From the NCBI GenBank assembly GCA_964557125.1, contig CAZKYX010000026.1, forward strand, positions 1 to 15,273: a stretch of 15,273 nucleotides of DNA. The letters are read 5' to 3'. The DNA comes from CAZKYX01 sp964557125 (GTDB taxonomy: Bacteria; Patescibacteriota; Microgenomatia; Levybacterales; GWA1-39-11). Below the pieces are notes generated by a model. That model was not told where the DNA came from. It made no database searches and worked only from the letters and a program-made list of their open reading frames with translations. Made by a program: the position numbers and the translations under genes. Below are positions 13,305-15,273 of this stretch, piece by piece (within the stretch, counting starts at the first letter, position 1; every line of letters starts with the position of its first letter).

Positions 13305-14113
13305 TGAAAAAACTAAAACGCAGTGTACTGTATCACAAACTTCTACGTCTACACTTTATCGTAAGAAAAAGAAAATTGCTTCTTTTTTCAGCAACACTCA
13401 TAGTATTTATTTTACTTATTGTATGTACTTCTCTTTTTGCATTTTATGGCTCGACATCAGAGGGTAGAGTCCTTGGAACAAGAACATTCCGACCATACAC
13501 AAGGGCAAAATCAACCTCAATTGTTTCGCCAATAGCTAAAGCGCTTCCAACTTCAACCCCCTCCCCAACAAGCACACCGACGCCATCACCAACTACAACT
13601 CCAACTCCAAAACCGCTTCCAAAAAACACGCCAACACCAGCGAATACACCTGCCGGCGGCACCAAAAACTATTCTGCTGAAAAAATAAGCGATACCACTT
13701 ATAAGGTTCACAATGTTGCCAATGATTCCTCTATGGCAAGCCCTCAAGATATTTTTAATGCGCTTAATTCGTACAGAGCCTCCCATGGAGTAGGGGGTTT
13801 GTCTTGGGATACAAAGCTTGCAGACCTTGCTTCAAGCAGAGCCAATATTTTTGCCAGTAGAGGTAGTCTTGATGGACATGCAGGGTTTCGGGATTTTATG
13901 AATAATGGTGGATTTGATAAAGCAGGGTTTAACGGACTCGGTGAAAATTCAGCATTTCTCTCAGGACCAATGAATGGCGAGAGAATCATTAAAGAAATAT
14001 TTGGAGCTGATGGAGACCATGATGGAAATCAGCTAAATGGAGCATGGACCCACGCAGCTGTTGGCGTGAATGGAAATGCAATTAATGTTAATTTTGGAAA
14101 GAACAAACAGTAA
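13304..14113 (+). CDS. membrane-anchored extracellular CAP/SCP-domain protein
   Basis: The product has 269 residues in a clear order. A basic N-terminus (1-24) precedes a single membrane segment (about 25-48). A Pro/Thr/Ser-rich stalk (about 78-118, many TP and TPT steps) is followed by a YkwD-like CAP domain (about 147-266). In the CAP domain, LNSYRASHGVGGLSWDTKLADLA is the family opening. His192 (GHAGF), Glu214 (GLGENSAF), His239 and His250 fit the usual metal-site positions. The topology places the CAP domain outside the cell, close to the envelope. Bacterial CAP proteins have varied and mostly unproven roles. Translation probably depends on the overlapping upstream ORF (TAATG), as no separate SD is seen. 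It ends 74 bases from the convergent recombinase gene. Confidence 0.9.
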   Translation: MKKLKRSVLYHKLLRLHFIVRKRKLLLFSATLIVFILLIVCTSLFAFYGSTSEGRVLGTRTFRPYTRAKSTSIVSPIAKALPTSTPSPTSTPTPSPTTTPTPKPLPKNTPTPANTPAGGTKNYSAEKISDTTYKVHNVANDSSMASPQDIFNALNSYRASHGVGGLSWDTKLADLASSRANIFASRGSLDGHAGFRDFMNNGGFDKAGFNGLGENSAFLSGPMNGERIIKEIFGADGDHDGNQLNGAWTHAAVGVNGNAINVNFGKNKQ

Positions 14114-14131
14114 ATCACCTTATTCTCTTGT

Positions 14132-14164
14132 AAAAAAACCTTTGGGATCTGACGCGAGCAAAGT
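14132..14164 (-). terminator. probable intrinsic terminator of the recombinase gene
   Basis: Read on the minus strand, ACTTTG (14164-14159) pairs with CAAAGGT (14144-14138, one bulge), followed by a run of T (the A-run 14132-14138 on the + strand). It lies just after the stop of the minus-strand gene. The stem is short. On the + strand no T-run follows the CAP gene. Confidence 0.4.
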
Positions 14165-14187
14165 ACGCTAAAGAAAGAATATATCAT

Positions 14188-15120
14188 CTACCTCTTGTTA
14201 CCCTGATGAAACTTCCGATGAACCTCCTTGAGCTGTGGATTTGTCACATGCGTGTAGATTTGGGTGGTTGAAATATTCTTATGCCCCAACATTTCCTGCA
14301 CGCTTCTTAAATCAGCTCCATTTGAGAGCAAATCTGTTGCAAAAGAGTGACGCATGGTGTGTGGGGTGGCATCAACGGGCAATTTTGCCTTTCTGACATA
14401 ATTCCCGACAATTCTTTGAACACTTCTGGTTGTAAGTCGCATATTTTCACCTTGATTTATGGGATTGATACCTTTTGCATACCTTCTAAAAACTGGTTGA
14501 AAGTTATCTTCACGAGAATCAAGGTATTTTTGTAGCCAAAAGACAGCAGAGTCAGACATAAAGACAATTCGCGCCCTCCCCCCCTTTCCAATTACCCCAA
14601 ATTCTCTTGTTTCAAAATTTACTTGATCACGATTAAGTCTCACAAGCTCGCTTACACGAAGGCCTGTCGAGAAAAGCATCTCAAGTATCGCTCTATCCCT
14701 AAGCCCTCTCTCCTCTGTGGTATCAACCACATTCATGAGCTGGCGAAGGTGATCCTTCGCTAAAAATTTAACCGATTTACTTTCACCTTTCGGAAGGTCA
14801 ATCTTTTCTGGAGACAATGTATCGTAATCGTTACGTATTAGAAATCTCAAAAAAGAACGAAGAGCTATGATGTGATAACTCTGAGTTATTCGCATAAGAG
14901 TCATTCCATTATCATCTGCATAGTCGGAGAGATAAATCCTGTACTTTCGCACTAGGTCAATATTAATTGTCTTAAGCACAGTTTGAGGATGATTTGAGGC
15001 TAACCAATCTAAAAAACGGCTTAAGTAGAACTTATAATTGCGTATTGTAAGTTTTGAAGCGTTTTTCTCAATTTCTAAGTATTCAAGGTATGTATTGACT
15101 AATTTCCCAACTTCTTCCAT
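14188..15120 (-). CDS. XerC/XerD-type tyrosine recombinase
   Basis: This site-specific recombinase has 310 residues, the usual Xer length. An N-terminal SAM-like core-binding domain (about 5-95) precedes the catalytic domain. Catalytic residues are all visible: Arg155 in STGLRVSELVRL, Lys179 in VIGKGGRARIV, His254 and Arg257 in TPHTMRHSFATDLL, His280 in EMLGH, and nucleophile Tyr289 in TTQIYTHV. It most resembles the chromosome-dimer resolvases XerC/XerD, which act at dif. Some phages and integrative elements use close relatives, so housekeeping against mobile function cannot be settled from sequence alone. It is convergent with the CAP gene. No SD precedes the ATG. Heptamer repeats and an 88-bp inverted-repeat unit lie directly upstream, so its own binding sites could be there. 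Confidence 0.93.
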   Translation of the reverse strand: MEEVGKLVNTYLEYLEIEKNASKLTIRNYKFYLSRFLDWLASNHPQTVLKTINIDLVRKYRIYLSDYADDNGMTLMRITQSYHIIALRSFLRFLIRNDYDTLSPEKIDLPKGESKSVKFLAKDHLRQLMNVVDTTEERGLRDRAILEMLFSTGLRVSELVRLNRDQVNFETREFGVIGKGGRARIVFMSDSAVFWLQKYLDSREDNFQPVFRRYAKGINPINQGENMRLTTRSVQRIVGNYVRKAKLPVDATPHTMRHSFATDLLSNGADLRSVQEMLGHKNISTTQIYTHVTNPQLKEVHRKFHQGNKR

Positions 15121-15146
15121 AGGCAGGGTAGCTGATGATATTTTCT

Positions 15147-15181
15147 CTATAAACTATAAACTATTGGCCATAAACTATCAA
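15147..15181. repeat. 7-bp-period array upstream of the recombinase gene
   Basis: Five heptamers lie in register: CTATAAA, CTATAAA, CTATTGG, CCATAAA and CTATCAA. On the minus strand they give TTTATAG steps that could contribute -10 elements for the recombinase gene. They stop 4 bases before the 11-bp inverted repeat. Confidence 0.8.
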
Positions 15182-15184
15182 GAA

Positions 15185-15272
15185 TGTGCGACATAAAGCA
15201 GAGCAGTGTCAAGCAAATTTTAGCCTCAAATAGCCTCAAAATAAGGTTGAATTGAAAAGGGTATGTCGCACA
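15185..15272. mobile_element. 88-bp unit with 11-bp terminal inverted repeats (MITE-like or recombination site)
   Basis: TGTGCGACATA (15185-15195) is matched by its exact reverse complement TATGTCGCACA (15262-15272). Inside is a perfect tandem pair of TAGCCTCAAA (15221-15240). The unit is too small to code. It could be a miniature inverted-repeat element, a site for the adjacent tyrosine recombinase, or the edge of a larger element beyond the window. No target-site duplication is evident, and the right side is cut by the window end. Confidence 0.5.
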
Positions 15273-15273
15273 A

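Overview
This looks like a low-GC bacterial metagenome scaffold. It most resembles a Candidate Phyla Radiation (Patescibacteria, Microgenomates-like) genome: a compact PilB-PilT-PilC set, a stand-alone four-helix-bundle (S23/IVP) protein, a divergent FolD beside PyrB, many genes without a Shine-Dalgarno site, and a P/T-stalked CAP protein. The assignment is an inference from protein character, since no rRNA or tRNA is visible. Genes use the standard bacterial code (stops TAA, TAG and TGA). Three runs of exactly 100 N break the window. The first (4289-4388) is almost certainly a false gap, because the same 55 bp ends one contig and begins the next. The second removes the middle of gyrA and the third removes the start of folD.

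Layout. 1-4251: type IV pilus motor genes pilB, pilT and pilC on the + strand, with a strong promoter that may make pilB leaderless. 4455-4814: four-helix-bundle protein bracketed by inverted 8-bp-period repeats. 5057-9946: gyrB, ppa (inorganic pyrophosphatase) and gyrA. The gyrB 3' end is partly duplicated 120 bp downstream, and a long hairpin abuts the ppa ribosome binding site. 10148-11059: a tight cluster of four very small genes (DUF4177-like, two-TM protein, unknown soluble protein, interrupted two-TM protein) with strong SD sites overlapping the preceding stop codons, its own promoter, and a 13-bp GNRA-capped hairpin at the end. 11242-12967: folD (5' truncated by the gap) and pyrB. 12968-13175: heptamer repeats, a GC-rich block of mini-hairpins and a promoter/leader. 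13176-14113: a 42-codon ORF overlapping (TAATG) a membrane-anchored extracellular CAP-domain protein. 14188-15120, minus strand: a XerC/D-type tyrosine recombinase. 15185-15272: an 88-bp unit with 11-bp terminal inverted repeats.

How the genes work together. PilB and PilT are the extension and retraction ATPases acting on the PilC platform; no pilin is in the window. GyrA and GyrB form DNA gyrase. Ppa removes pyrophosphate made by polymerases and synthetases. FolD supplies one-carbon folate units and PyrB makes carbamoyl-aspartate for pyrimidines. The small four-gene cluster does not fit any of these pathways and is the best candidate here for something undescribed.

The most striking global pattern is in the spacers. 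Most intergenic junctions hold a short tandem array with a period of 7 bp (8 bp around the four-helix gene). The unit sequence differs at every site while the period stays constant. A second pattern is that only ppa and the small-gene cluster have clear SD sequences.
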